Part shown: positions 1 through 9,036 of the stretch, in pieces
Position numbering within the stretch: position 1 is the first letter of the stretch
Layout: each line of letters starts with the position of its first letter
Source: Clostridium manihotivorum
Lineage (GTDB): Bacteria; Bacillota; Clostridia; Clostridiales; Clostridiaceae
DNA: 64,000 bases
Assembly: GCF_004015185.1 (NCBI RefSeq)
Contig: NZ_CP025746.1
Location: 5,659,776 to 5,723,775, forward strand
Direction of reading: 5' to 3'
Position numbers and translations under genes: made by a program
The notes under the pieces: model-generated
What the model saw: the letters and a program-made list of their open reading frames with translations, nothing else
What the model was told of the DNA's origin: nothing
Databases searched by the model: none

Positions 1-508
1 TAGCCTCTTCACTGGACTTAACAGCTGCCCTCTTTGCATTAATGGTTGGATTATCTATAAACCTTATAGCTCCCCAGTAACTTTCTATAGCTTTAAGCTG
101 AACTTCTTCAGAAGGATTCTTTATATACTTAATAGCATCATAATCCTTTGACACAGCTGAGAGTTGCAATTCCACATTTGGGTTTTCTACAAACTGTATA
201 GCCCATCCTTTAGCTTTAACAGCTTCCCTTACTATCTTATCAGTTTTCTTTCTTATAACCTTAAGAGAATTCCAAAGGCTCTTTACAGCCATTATAGCTA
301 CATCTTCCTGCACATCTTCAATATATTCTATTGAAAGAGGATTATTTTTGACAGCCTCGTACTGTACTTCATATTCTGGATTTTTTATATATTGTATAGC
401 GAACCCATTCTTCTTTACAGCAGCTAGCTTTAACTCTAAGCTTGGATTCTCTAAGTTCCTTATATAGATAGGGTTATCTAATACATTTCTTAATTCATTA
501 TCAGCCAT
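1..508 (-). CDS. DUF4116-like repeat protein (3' part outside window)
   Basis: An open frame runs from an ATG at 508 off the left edge of the window, about 169 residues with no stop. A GAGG ribosome binding site lies 9 bases before the ATG. The protein is built almost wholly of repeats of roughly 22-24 residues with the pattern NPS-E-QL-AVK---AI-YI-NP, giving at least six units. This resembles the DUF4116/HEAT-like repeats common in uncharacterised clostridial proteins. Such repeats usually form helical solenoids that bind other proteins, but no function can be assigned. No signal peptide or membrane segment is visible. The family call rests on repeat pattern only. Confidence 0.75.
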   Translation of the reverse strand, partial: MADNELRNVLDNPIYIRNLENPSLELKLAAVKKNGFAIQYIKNPEYEVQYEAVKNNPLSIEYIEDVQEDVAIMAVKSLWNSLKVIRKKTDKIVREAVKAKGWAIQFVENPNVELQLSAVSKDYDAIKYIKNPSEEVQLKAIESYWGAIRFIDNPTINAKRAAVKSSEEA

Positions 509-639
509 AACTTAATTCCTCACTCTCTAAAGTACATATATTAAATTCATTTTTTCATACAAAGCGGCATTTTTCCAATAAATTCTTAACTTCTTAACTT
601 CTTAAAAATCTAACACAATAAACTGTAAAATATAACATT

Positions 640-773
640 AGGCTATGTTTAAGAATATTGTTGAAATTAAGTGGTTAATAAGAAGATGCTATATGAGGGA
701 GCAATTAGCGCAAGCTCATCTAAGCATCGGATGACTAAACACTTAATTTCAATAGGGTGCTTTAACAGAGCCT
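640..773. repeat. MITE-like inverted-repeat element, copy 1 (internally deleted)
   Basis: The ends read AGGCTATGTTTAAG at the left and, on the other strand, AGGCTCTGTTAAAG at the right. About 30 of the first 40 bases match between the two arms, including a shared TTGAAATTAAGTG block. The inside contains GATGCTATATGAGGGAGCAA and a CATCTAAGCATCGGATGACT block, both found again in the copy at 11770-12011. The 242-bp copy is longer, so this one appears to have lost the middle. No transposase is inside. It lies in the 517-bp gap between genes at 508 and 1026. Confidence 0.75.
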
Positions 774-899
774 AAGATTAATATAAAACAGAAAAATTTA
801 TTTATATGCAAACTTTACCTTATAATATAACTATATATTACTTAATAGTAATTATCAATTATTTGTAATAAACTTACAGTAACTTTTTAATTTTGAACG

Positions 900-917
900 A
901 AGTATATCCATATACTT
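900..917. promoter_or_regulatory. Palindrome upstream of flavodoxin-fold oxidoreductase
   Basis: AAGTATATCCATATACTT has two perfect 8-base arms around CC and lies about 110 bases before the next gene. It is followed by six Ts, so it could be an operator or a weak terminator. No convincing -35/-10 pair was found beside it. Confidence 0.3.
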
Positions 918-1025
918 TTTTACTGTTTCTAGTATAAACATGGTTTTACATTGAAAAAATACAACAGATGGATTCTTAGCTGAAGCTTTGTGATTCATCA
1001 ATAATATAACAATAGGAGGATTTTT

Positions 1026-1610
1026 ATGAATCATTTAATAATTTTCGCACATCCAAATCAAAAAAGCTTCTGCAAAGGAATACTAGATACTGTAGTACAG
1101 ACTTCTGAAGATGCAGGAGCCGCTGTAAGAGTTAGGGACTTATATCAAATAAACTTTAACCCAGTTCTAAAGCCAGAAGATTTCGTAGCTTTTCAAAGTG
1201 GAAATACTCCAGTTGATATTAGAGAAGAACAAGAACAGATAACCTGGGCAGATGTAATAACCTTTGTATTTCCTGTTTGGTGGGCATCGGTTCCTGCTAT
1301 ATTAAAAGGCTACATAGACAAAGTTTTTTCCTATGGCTTTGCATATGAATATGTAGATGGAGCTCCAAATGGGCTTTTAAAAGGTAAAAAAGTAGTTATA
1401 TACTCAACCACTGGCACTTCAAATGAAATGTATGCTGCCAGCGGAATGCATAAATCCATGGAACAAACTATAGGTCAAGGTATCTTCAACTTCAGTGGTA
1501 TAAAAGAGGTTGATCATACATTCTTTGGAGCAGTTCCTTATGTTACAGATGAAATTCGTAAGGATTATCTAGCAGATGTAAGAAGAATAACAATGCAAAA
1601 CTTAAGATAA
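1026..1610 (+). CDS. NAD(P)H oxidoreductase, flavodoxin-like fold (KefF/MdaB type)
   Basis: A 194-residue cytosolic protein with the flavodoxin-like fold of quinone/NAD(P)H oxidoreductases. The N-terminal LIIFAHPN strand-loop is the phosphate-binding start of the fold. VFPVWWASVPAILKGYIDKV near residues 82-101 is the signature of the NQO1/KefF/YabF family. Members use FMN or FAD to reduce quinones or other electrophiles with two electrons. A good AGGAGG site precedes the ATG. It has no operon partner: upstream is a repeat element, and the next gene is convergent. The substrate is not predictable. Confidence 0.88.
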   Translation: MNHLIIFAHPNQKSFCKGILDTVVQTSEDAGAAVRVRDLYQINFNPVLKPEDFVAFQSGNTPVDIREEQEQITWADVITFVFPVWWASVPAILKGYIDKVFSYGFAYEYVDGAPNGLLKGKKVVIYSTTGTSNEMYAASGMHKSMEQTIGQGIFNFSGIKEVDHTFFGAVPYVTDEIRKDYLADVRRITMQNLR

Positions 1611-1689
1611 TTTTAAAGTAAGCTCATTAAAGCATTAGGTGAAAAACAAAATTAAATCCTATAACATCGCCTAAATTTAATAAATAATG

Positions 1690-1718
1690 AAAAATAGAAG
1701 TACTAATCTGTACTTCTA
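1690..1718 (-). terminator. Terminator overlapping the relQ stop codon
   Basis: A 9-bp stem (TAGAAGTAC / GTACTTCTA, 6-base loop) is followed on the minus strand by ATTTTTC. The TAG stop of the (p)ppGpp synthetase gene lies in the loop and stem, so the terminator and the coding end share bases. Confidence 0.65.
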
Positions 1719-2500
1719 TACTTTTCTATATCTCTTTGAACCTGATGAAGAAGACTATTTAACTCCCAAACTTCTCCTTCTTCTATAAGCTTATTTAGCG
1801 AAACTTGATACCTAGCTGCCTCAGCAAGTTTTCCAATAGACATAAGACTTAGAATATTATTCATTATAGTTGATATAAGATCCGATTTAACTTCAAAGAG
1901 TTTTTGCGCATCCTTTATTTCATCCTTTATTTCAAGCATTTCTTCATCTAATCTAAAGGCCGCATCTGCTGCACTTTTAAGTTTTTGCTTTATCTCAGCA
2001 GGAATCTCCTGCTTATATTTATAATTTAAAGAGTGCTCTATAGTAGCCCAGAAATTCATAGCCAATGTTCTTATCTGAAATTCTGCTAATATGACCTTTT
2101 GTCCTTCAGCCATATTTACAGGATACTTTATTATCATATGATAGCTTCTATATCCACTGTTTTTAACATTTGCGACATAGTCCTTCTCGTATAATATTTG
2201 CATATCTTTTCTTTCTCTTATGATTTCCACAACCCTTTGTATATCATCAACAAACTGGCACATTATACGAACGCCAGCTATATCCTCCATCTCATATTGG
2301 AGTCTATTCAAAGGAATATTAAATTTATTTGCCTTCTCTAATATACTGGAAACCTCTTTTACTCTTCCTGTAATAAACTCAATAGGTGAATATTCATTTT
2401 TTCGTCTATATTCTTTTCTTATACTCTTTAGCTTAACTTTTAATTCCTCAACAGCCTGTTCATAGGGTGTGAGAAATTCCTTCCAGTTTTTTATCGCCAT
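1703..2500 (-). CDS. relQ: Small alarmone synthetase, GTP pyrophosphokinase (RelQ/YjbM type)
   Basis: The protein transfers pyrophosphate from ATP to GTP or GDP to make (p)ppGpp, the stringent-response signal. It has 265 residues and only the synthetase domain; there is no HD hydrolase, TGS or ACT domain, which is what defines small alarmone synthetases. Visible motifs are EDIAGVRI (72-79), GYRSYHMIIKYP (116-127) and AEFQIRT (139-145) followed by WATIEHSLNYKY. The C-terminal third is charged and helical, as in RelQ where it supports tetramer formation. An AGGTGAT site sits just before the ATG. It stands alone with its own terminator. Confidence 0.92.
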   Translation of the reverse strand: MAIKNWKEFLTPYEQAVEELKVKLKSIRKEYRRKNEYSPIEFITGRVKEVSSILEKANKFNIPLNRLQYEMEDIAGVRIMCQFVDDIQRVVEIIRERKDMQILYEKDYVANVKNSGYRSYHMIIKYPVNMAEGQKVILAEFQIRTLAMNFWATIEHSLNYKYKQEIPAEIKQKLKSAADAAFRLDEEMLEIKDEIKDAQKLFEVKSDLISTIMNNILSLMSIGKLAEAARYQVSLNKLIEEGEVWELNSLLHQVQRDIEKYRSTD

Positions 2501-2535
2501 AATATCACCTTTTCATAATCACTTTTATAGACTTC

Positions 2536-2633
2536 CTAACTCAACTAATAATTTATACATGCCCGAAAATTCTCAGAACCCAGAATTTTCGAACAAGCAT
2601 AAATTAAGTTTCGATAGAGGAACTCTTTATAAA
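2536..2633. repeat. Stem-loop repeat, copy A
   Basis: This begins CTAACTCAACTAATAATTTA and ends GGAACTCTTTATAAAA. The centre folds into a perfect 10-bp stem (CGAAAATTCT / AGAATTTTCG) inside an outer AATTTAT / ATAAATT stem. The same layout recurs at 12031-12125 and, more diverged, at 3917-4003. It lies in the 479-bp gap between relQ and the DUF2225 gene. The rest of that gap (2634-2979) is AT-rich with nothing else recognisable. Confidence 0.65.
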
Positions 2634-2979
2634 AAACAGTTTCAAATAGAGATTTTATTTAATCCATACATTTCATAGCAAACTAATACTTACTAACAAA
2701 TTGTAATATTTACATAATTACAAATGAAATCAACTTATATAATTATATCAAAATATAATTTATGTGTAAAAATTTTTATAAATATTACGATAATTAATTA
2801 TACTCCAAGTGGAAAAGTATATAAATTTAGAGTAAAATTATATTAAACTTACGATTAAAATTTGTATTTGGTGAATAAAAAATAGTTAGCAAATTTTCAG
2901 CCCACAAATGCTGATTTTAAATCACTTTACAAAATATGTCAACTGTTTTTTTAAATTCACTTATATTAAGAGGTGTATT

Positions 2980-3762
2980 ATGGATAAGATTTTTTCAGGA
3001 TTAGAGAACTTGGGATTTGATAACTTGAATAATATAGATTTATATAAAAAAGAGGACAAGTCAACTGGTTCAGTTTTAAAAAGCAAAGAGATTGATCCAG
3101 CTTCTTTTTTATATGATAGAGAGTGCTTTTGCCCAGTATGCGAAACAAAGTTCAAGGCTCGTTCCACAAAAACTAATGGTCCCAGAGTTCAAAGTAAGGA
3201 TTCTGACTTATTTATAAGGTATTCTGTGGTTAACCCATATTTTTATGATGTTGTTGTTTGCCCAACATGTGGATACAGTGCTATGAAGGCTGATTTTGAT
3301 AAACTAAAATCCTATCAGATTGAATCAATTGTAAAAGGAGTTTCTACAAAGTGGAACAGAAAGAATTATCCTCCTATCTACGATGAAAAAATAGCTATTG
3401 AAAGATATAAGCTAGCACTGATAAATAGTGTGGTTATGGATGGAAAAATTAGTACTAAAGCAATGATATGCCTAAAAATAGGCTGGATGTATAGACTTTT
3501 AGAAGATACTTCAAACGAAAAGGCATTTTTAGCTAAAGCAGTTGAGGGTTTTGACAAAGCATACATTTCTGAAGATTTTCCTATATACGGCATGAATAGA
3601 TTTAGTCTTATGTATCTAATCGGAGAGCTTTATAGAAGAATTGATCAAAACGACCTTGCACTGCAGTGGTTCAGCAAGGTTATAACCAGTATACAATGTC
3701 CTCAAAAAGTTAAGGATATGGCTAGAGATATGAAAGATCTAATCAAGGCCGAAAATTTGTAA
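2980..3762 (+). CDS. DUF2225 family protein with paired zinc-binding CxxC motifs
   Basis: The start is placed at the ATG at 2980 because AAGAGGTG lies just before it; the open frame itself goes further upstream to 2908. The 260-residue product matches the DUF2225 family. It has a cysteine pair in CFCPVC (residues 49-54) and another in CPTCGYSAMK (93-96), which together can bind one zinc ion. The C-terminal half is helical and TPR-like (CLKIGWMYRLL, LIGELYRRI). The family is common in Clostridia and has no established function. It is probably cytosolic. The gene stands alone, with a stem-loop repeat on each side. Confidence 0.85.
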   Translation: MDKIFSGLENLGFDNLNNIDLYKKEDKSTGSVLKSKEIDPASFLYDRECFCPVCETKFKARSTKTNGPRVQSKDSDLFIRYSVVNPYFYDVVVCPTCGYSAMKADFDKLKSYQIESIVKGVSTKWNRKNYPPIYDEKIAIERYKLALINSVVMDGKISTKAMICLKIGWMYRLLEDTSNEKAFLAKAVEGFDKAYISEDFPIYGMNRFSLMYLIGELYRRIDQNDLALQWFSKVITSIQCPQKVKDMARDMKDLIKAENL

Positions 3763-3916
3763 TTTTAGTGGTTCTTTTGTTAAATAATATAAAATCATAG
3801 GTTATTTTTTTATATTTATGCTATAATTATATTAAATATATTTAATATAATTAATTTTTTCATATTATAAAAGCATACTTAAAAAATACTTTAGCTAGGA
3901 AATATAAATTAAGTTT

Positions 3917-4003
3917 CTAACTCAACTATTTTTTATATGCTCTAAACTTGTAAACATAGGGCAAATATAAATAAAATGTTGCTTTAGGAACCTTTATATA
4001 AAA
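3917..4003. repeat. Stem-loop repeat, copy C (diverged)
   Basis: Starts CTAACTCAACTATTTTTTAT and ends GGAACCTTTATATAAAA, the same beginning and end as copies A and B. The stem bases differ (TTTATATG-C / G-GCAAATATAAA) but still pair. It occupies the middle of the 382-bp gap before the chemotaxis gene; nothing else is evident in that gap. Confidence 0.5.
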
Positions 4004-4144
4004 TCTATTTTAAACCTAAGACAAAGTATATTTTAACAAAATAATTTCAGTATAATTGCAATTATTTAATGTTGCAATTATCTATGGACTTTATTTAATA
4101 AAATAACAAGATTAACATTAACTATTAGATCAGGGGGGTTTGCA

Positions 4145-5110
4145 ATGGGATTATTTTCAAAAAAGAAAGAAATTCAAAATGAAATCGCAGTTACCCATAC
4201 AGAAGCTGAAGTTACAAGTGCACCAATCAATAGTATTGACTCAGTTGTAATGGATAAACTAATTAAGCTTTCTGATAATGCTTCTAACGTTTCTCATAAT
4301 ATTGAGGAAATAACAGATTCTATATCAAACTTAACTGCATCTACAGAATCAGTAAACGAAGAATTACATACTGCTGATGGAATGCTAAGAGGCTTTAATG
4401 ACTCCATGGAAGCTTTAGCAATGAATATTAACAACGTACATATTTCTGTTCTTGATACTGATGAATTGGCTGACAAAGGGATTGTGACTATAAATTCCTT
4501 AGATTCATCTCTTAAAGAGCTTCAACAATCTTTCCAAGTATCATATTCTACAGTAAATGAACTTGTATCAAAGCTTGAATCTGTTAATATGATAACTGAC
4601 TCAATCAGCCAAATAGCTAGCCAGACTAACTTACTTGCTCTAAATGCTGCAATAGAAGCTGCAAGAGCTGGGGAAGCTGGTAAAGGCTTCTCAGTAGTAG
4701 CTGGTGAAGTAAAAAAACTTGCTGAGAACTCAAAGCAAGCTGTACAAAGCATAACTAAAATTTTGGATGAAATAAAAGTAGATATCCTTAACGCTTCCTC
4801 TGCAATGACAGGAGGAAATACAGCAATAGTGGCACAACATGACACAATCGCTGAAACAAAGGAAACATTTACAAATATAAAGAACTCTATAGATGGGGCT
4901 ACTACAGAAATCAGTGATTGCTTGGTTAACCTTGTTTCTACAGCGGAACAAAAGGACAACCTAATAAACTTTGTAGGAAATATCTCTACTCTATCTAAAG
5001 AAAATGCAGCTTTAGCTGAGGAGATAGCTGAAACTTTAAATAATCAAGTACATTCATTATCAGATTTCTCTAATAATGTTAAGGAAATCGAAAGAGATAT
5101 AAAGAAATAA
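4145..5110 (+). CDS. Cytosolic methyl-accepting chemotaxis-type protein, no sensor domain
   Basis: A 321-residue coiled-coil protein whose residues 150-200 hold the MCP signalling tip (TNLLALNAAIEAARAGEAGK, then GFSVVAGEVKKLAE), which binds CheA and CheW. It has no transmembrane helix and no periplasmic or PAS/GAF sensor. The N-terminus (MGLFSKKKE) is short and basic. Soluble MCPs of this kind report an internal signal or act through a partner. No che genes lie nearby. A GGGGGG-type ribosome binding site precedes the ATG and a strong terminator follows, so the gene is monocistronic. Confidence 0.9.
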   Translation: MGLFSKKKEIQNEIAVTHTEAEVTSAPINSIDSVVMDKLIKLSDNASNVSHNIEEITDSISNLTASTESVNEELHTADGMLRGFNDSMEALAMNINNVHISVLDTDELADKGIVTINSLDSSLKELQQSFQVSYSTVNELVSKLESVNMITDSISQIASQTNLLALNAAIEAARAGEAGKGFSVVAGEVKKLAENSKQAVQSITKILDEIKVDILNASSAMTGGNTAIVAQHDTIAETKETFTNIKNSIDGATTEISDCLVNLVSTAEQKDNLINFVGNISTLSKENAALAEEIAETLNNQVHSLSDFSNNVKEIERDIKK

Positions 5111-5130
5111 ATATAATTTCCTAAAGAATA

Positions 5131-5161
5131 AAAAACTTCAGCTTAATAGCTGAAGTTTTTT
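5131..5161 (+). terminator. Rho-independent terminator after the MCP gene
   Basis: AAAAACTTCAGC, a TTAATA loop, then GCTGAAGTTTTTT. The perfect stem with A and T runs would work on both strands, and so may also end the convergent CoA-disulfide reductase transcript. Confidence 0.9.
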
Positions 5162-5180
5162 ATTCCAAATGAGTTTTAAG

Positions 5181-7667
5181 TTATACGAATAAATTTACAT
5201 TGGAATCCTCAGCTTCTCCTAAATAGTATCCAACCCCGCCATAGTTTATTCCATCTAATAGTTCTTCTTTTTTTATTCCCATAACATCCATCGACATTGT
5301 GCAAGCAACTATATTAATTCCATTATCAATGGCAGCTTGTATCAGCTCTTCTAAAGATTGTATATTTTTGTCCTTCATCACTTTTCTAATCATTTTAGCA
5401 CCTAAACCAGCCATATTCATCTTAGAAAGTGTAAGTTTTTTACTTCCCCTTGGCATCATAATGCCAAAGGCTCTTTCTATAATATTCTTCTTAGCTTTAA
5501 CCTTTTCTGTCTTTCTGAGTATGTTTAATCCCCAAAAAGTAAAGAACATAGTTACCTTTCTCCCCATTGATGCAGCACCATTTGCAATAATAAATGAAGC
5601 TATGGCCTTATCTAAATCACCTGAAAAAACCACTATTGTCTTTCCATCATTTACAACCTTATTACTTGTTATTGCTGTTTCATTGCTTTCGAAGATACCC
5701 TTTCTGATAGAAGCTTCAATTATGCCTTTAGATTTTCTTATATCTATAACTTCATTATTTGTTCTTTTGCTCCATGCCTTAATATCCTCATAAAATCCAG
5801 GGTCTGAAGCTCTAATCTTAAGAACATCTCCTTTATCTAACATATCAATAGAAGCCTTAACCTTCATCAATGGTCCTGGGCAGCTAAGTCCACAGGCATC
5901 TAACTCTACAGTTTTACCTTTACCAACAATATCTTCAGCTTCATCAGATATCTCTAAATTATAGATTTGTTGCAATCCATCTTCATTATTAAAACTTTTA
6001 GTTTCTAACAATTCTTCATCAGCTTCATATTTCGATTGTATATAACTCTTATAGCCTCCAGATAAATTTTTTACTTTAAACCCATTTTGGCTTAATATCC
6101 TAGATGCTACGTAACCTCTTATGCCAACAGCACAATATACTAGAATTTCTTTATTCTTATCAAGTTCATCCAGTCTCTCTCTTAAAGTATCAAGAGGAAT
6201 ATTTCTTGCTCCTTCTATTGCTCCATTCTCTACCTCAAGCTCTTCTCTAACATCTAGTAAGATTTGATTTTTCATATCTATTTTATCAAGTTCCTCGGAT
6301 GAAACTACATTAGATAAGCCTCTGAGATTATTTTGAGCTATAAACCCAATCATATTTGCAGGTGATTTTGCTGAAAGATAAGGAGGCGCATAGGCAAGTT
6401 CAAGTTCTGCAAGATCACTAACTTTTGCACTAAACTTTATAGCAGTTGCTATAACATCAATAAACTTATCGACACCTTCATATCCTAAAGCTTGTGCCCC
6501 TAGTACCTTACCATCCAAATCATATAAAAGCTTAATTGAAAGCTGAGTTGCTCCAGGATAGTAACTTGCATGAGACATAGGATGCGCATATGCTTTACTA
6601 TAGTTTACCCCTATTCTCTTTAGAGTCCTTTCATTATTTCCAGTGGATGCTGCTGTTAAAGAAAATATCTTTAAAATAGATGTACCTATAGTTCCATTGT
6701 ATTCTGAACTTACTCCGCATATATTGTCAGCAGCTATTCTTCCTTGCCTATTGGCAGGTCCTGCTAACGGTATAAAAGTTTCTCCTCCATTAATATAGTC
6801 CCTAACAGCAATTGCATCTCCTACAGCGAAAACTCCTTCTGCAGAGGTCTTCATATGAGAATCTACTAATATATGACCTCTTTCTCCTAATTTAATTGCC
6901 GATTTTTTTATAAATTCAGTGTCTGGAGAAACTCCTATAGCCAAAATAACCAAGTCTGCCTCAACTCTTTTACCGTCATTTAACGAGATTTCTACTCCTC
7001 TTTCAATATCTCTGAAGCACTTAACTCCATTATTCAATATCAGAGATACACCGCTATAGATAAGCTCCTTCTGTGCTATAGCTGCCATTTCTGAATCAAA
7101 AGGTGCGAGTATATGAGGCGCTGCCTCTACTAATGTAACCTGAACCCCTCTTTCAGTAAGACTTTCAGCCATCTCTATACCTATAAAACCACCACCGATA
7201 ACAGCTACCTTTTCAGCACTCTTTTTATCAATAATAGCTTTTATCTTATCAGTATCTGCCACATTTCTTAACGTATATATCTTATCACTGCCAATTCCTT
7301 GTATATTGGGTCTTATAGGCTTTGCACCAGGTGAAAGAATAAGGTAATCATATGTTTCTACATATTCACTATTGTCATTGCACCTCACTTTGACCTTTTT
7401 ATTGGTGGTATCAAGCTCAATAACTTCACTATTAACTCTAACATCTATATTAAATCTTCTCTTCATCGCTTCAGGAGTCTGAACTAATAATTTCTCTCTC
7501 TCTTTTATAGTTTCTCCTATATAATATGGCAATCCACAGTTAGCAAATGATATATGCTCCCCTTTTTCGAACATTATAATATTAGCATTTTCATCTAATC
7601 TTCTAATTCTCGCTGCGGCGGAAGCACCACCAGCAACTCCTCCAACTATTAACACTTTCTTATTCAT
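5181..7667 (-). CDS. CoA-disulfide reductase / rhodanese / TusA / DsrE2 four-domain fusion
   Basis: The start is set at the ATG at 7667 (MNKKVLIVGG), which has GAGGTGG before it. The 828-residue protein has four parts. A FAD/NAD(P)H pyridine-nucleotide disulfide oxidoreductase (about 1-440) has the active Cys44 in FANCGLPYY and a YAPPY motif near 426-430. A rhodanese domain (about 455-545) has Cys512 in VYCAVGIRGY. A TusA-like domain has its sulfur-carrier Cys596 in CGLSCPGPLMK. A C-terminal DsrE2-like domain (about 675-828) has Cys789 in ACTMSMDVMG. The layout implies reduction of CoA-disulfides or CoA-persulfide with relay of the sulfane sulfur between cysteines. It is probably co-transcribed with the ArsR gene 110 bases upstream. 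Confidence 0.92.
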   Translation of the reverse strand: MNKKVLIVGGVAGGASAAARIRRLDENANIIMFEKGEHISFANCGLPYYIGETIKEREKLLVQTPEAMKRRFNIDVRVNSEVIELDTTNKKVKVRCNDNSEYVETYDYLILSPGAKPIRPNIQGIGSDKIYTLRNVADTDKIKAIIDKKSAEKVAVIGGGFIGIEMAESLTERGVQVTLVEAAPHILAPFDSEMAAIAQKELIYSGVSLILNNGVKCFRDIERGVEISLNDGKRVEADLVILAIGVSPDTEFIKKSAIKLGERGHILVDSHMKTSAEGVFAVGDAIAVRDYINGGETFIPLAGPANRQGRIAADNICGVSSEYNGTIGTSILKIFSLTAASTGNNERTLKRIGVNYSKAYAHPMSHASYYPGATQLSIKLLYDLDGKVLGAQALGYEGVDKFIDVIATAIKFSAKVSDLAELELAYAPPYLSAKSPANMIGFIAQNNLRGLSNVVSSEELDKIDMKNQILLDVREELEVENGAIEGARNIPLDTLRERLDELDKNKEILVYCAVGIRGYVASRILSQNGFKVKNLSGGYKSYIQSKYEADEELLETKSFNNEDGLQQIYNLEISDEAEDIVGKGKTVELDACGLSCPGPLMKVKASIDMLDKGDVLKIRASDPGFYEDIKAWSKRTNNEVIDIRKSKGIIEASIRKGIFESNETAITSNKVVNDGKTIVVFSGDLDKAIASFIIANGAASMGRKVTMFFTFWGLNILRKTEKVKAKKNIIERAFGIMMPRGSKKLTLSKMNMAGLGAKMIRKVMKDKNIQSLEELIQAAIDNGINIVACTMSMDVMGIKKEELLDGINYGGVGYYLGEAEDSNVNLFV

Positions 7668-7776
7668 TTTCCACCTCACTAATTTTATTATTTATAGATG
7701 TAAACAGTTAATACCAAATCAACTTGATGATAACTGGCTTTAGTATTTAAAGACTTTTGTTAAATATACTGCTTTA

Positions 7777-8073
7777 CTATAAAGCTAACTTATCAATTTG
7801 CATTATCGCCTTAACTATACTAGCTATCTTTTTATCACATACCTTATAAAACACCTCGCTTCCACTTCTCTGCCCTTCAATAATTCCATAAGCTCTGAGT
7901 TTCTGAAGATGCTGTGAAACTGTAGATTGCGGCAAACCTAAACATTCTTGCATATGACTTACATTACACCCCTCATTCTCTACTAATCCTTTTATTATGC
8001 AAAGTCTAACAGGATGAGCAATGACTTTAAGCAATTCCGATATATCTTCTAGTTCTTTATAATTCATGTCCAT
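7777..8073 (-). CDS. ArsR-family winged-helix repressor, likely thiol/persulfide sensor
   Basis: 98 residues with the ArsR winged helix-turn-helix; the recognition region is LPQSTVSQHLQKL (47-59). Four cysteines are present (25, 36, 44, 79). No classical CxC metal site is seen. Given the sulfur-handling enzyme encoded next, sensing of reactive sulfur, as in SqrR/BigR-type ArsR proteins, is a reasonable inference; metal sensing is the alternative. It is probably autoregulated through the 22-bp palindrome at 8118-8139 that overlaps its own promoter. The start at 8073 has GGAGTG about 12 bases before it; the ATG at 8067 is also possible. Confidence 0.87.
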   Translation of the reverse strand: MDMNYKELEDISELLKVIAHPVRLCIIKGLVENEGCNVSHMQECLGLPQSTVSQHLQKLRAYGIIEGQRSGSEVFYKVCDKKIASIVKAIMQIDKLAL

Positions 8074-8117
8074 AAATATTCTTCACTCCATTTACCATTT
8101 GTATATTAATATATTTA

Positions 8118-8147
8118 TATATTAGAATATTCTAATATACTTGTCAA
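8118..8147 (-). promoter_or_regulatory. Promoter with perfect palindromic operator for the arsR-CoADR operon
   Basis: On the minus strand TTGACA (8147-8142), a 17-bp spacer and TAATAT (8124-8119) form a strong sigma-A promoter. A perfect 22-bp palindrome, 8118-8139, with core ATATTAGAATATTCTAATAT, covers the -10 and most of the spacer. A repressor bound there would block RNA polymerase. ArsR proteins typically use 12-2-12-type palindromes, so the upstream ArsR is the natural ligand. Confidence 0.75.
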
Positions 8148-8251
8148 CAGTTTTTCTTCTATATATTTATTACTACCAGTATCCCATTGATTCTTTCACC
8201 CTCAAACATTAAAATCAACCACATATTATGACTTTATACTTTCATATACAG

Positions 8252-8290
8252 AAAAAATTCGCTGAAACAATTTCTTTCAGCGAATTTTTT
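8252..8290 (-). terminator. Terminator after the phosphoesterase operon
   Basis: AAAAAATTCGCTGAAA, a 7-base loop and TTTCAGCGAATTTTTT make a long perfect stem with A/T runs on both sides, placed just downstream of the gene ending at 8343. Confidence 0.9.
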
Positions 8291-8342
8291 ATTCTTTGCA
8301 TAACCTATATCTTTCAGAGCATCCATAATAAATATATTAATT

Positions 8343-9029
8343 TTATAATATCTTTACAGGATCAAAGTTTATAAAATCACAAGAAGTCATCACATATTCA
8401 ACACCGTCATGCATACCATTGATAACTCTAGAAAGTGCCGGACCATGTAGATGACCATATATAACTTTCTCCACTTTGTATTCTTTAAATATCTCTGTAA
8501 AAGCAGACTTTTCAAATTTTTCATTGGTAGGAGGATAGTGTATCATACATATAAATTTTTCGTATCCAGCCTTCCTTGCAGCATCTAGTGATAATCTTAA
8601 TCTTATTTGTTCCCTGGAATAAATCTTTTCGTCACGAGCAGAAAACTTATCACTTCCTGGGCATATCCATCCTCTAGTTCCACAGATTGCAAAGTCTTCA
8701 TAAGTGAAGAAGTTATTCTGGATAAAATTCATGCCTTCATACATTGAATTAAGTTTGGATATACTGCTCCACCAGTAGTCATGATTTCCCTTTATGATTA
8801 TTTTTCTCCCTGGAAGATTATTAATCCAATCAAGATCATCCTTACTTTCATCTGCAGTCATAGACCATGAAATATCTCCACCTATTAAAACTGTGTCTTC
8901 TTTACCTATTTTACTTATCCAGTTTTCTTTTATCTTTTCATCATGTTTATACCAATTTTGGCCAAAAATATCCATAGGTTTATCAACATTTAATGCAAGA
9001 TGAAGATCCGAAATAGCATATAGCGCCAT
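8343..9029 (-). CDS. Calcineurin-like metallophosphoesterase
   Basis: Start set at the ATG at 9029 (MALYAISDLHLA) because AAAGGTGA lies 7 bases before it. The 228-residue cytosolic enzyme has the full set of metal-binding motifs: D-x-H in SDLHLA, GGD in IGGDIS, GNHD in KGNHDYWW, a single H in MIHYPP, and GHLHG near the C-terminus. These bind two metal ions and hydrolyse phosphomono- or phosphodiesters. The substrate is not predictable. The gene follows the FlhB-like gene by 7 bases and precedes a terminator, so it ends a short operon. Confidence 0.9.
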   Translation of the reverse strand: MALYAISDLHLALNVDKPMDIFGQNWYKHDEKIKENWISKIGKEDTVLIGGDISWSMTADESKDDLDWINNLPGRKIIIKGNHDYWWSSISKLNSMYEGMNFIQNNFFTYEDFAICGTRGWICPGSDKFSARDEKIYSREQIRLRLSLDAARKAGYEKFICMIHYPPTNEKFEKSAFTEIFKEYKVEKVIYGHLHGPALSRVINGMHDGVEYVMTSCDFINFDPVKIL

Positions 9030-9036
9030 ATTAAAT

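Noticed and set aside
5299..5793. 164-codon plus-strand ORF opposite the CoA-disulfide reductase
   Set aside because: Antisense to the conserved DsrE2 and TusA domains; no ribosome binding site.
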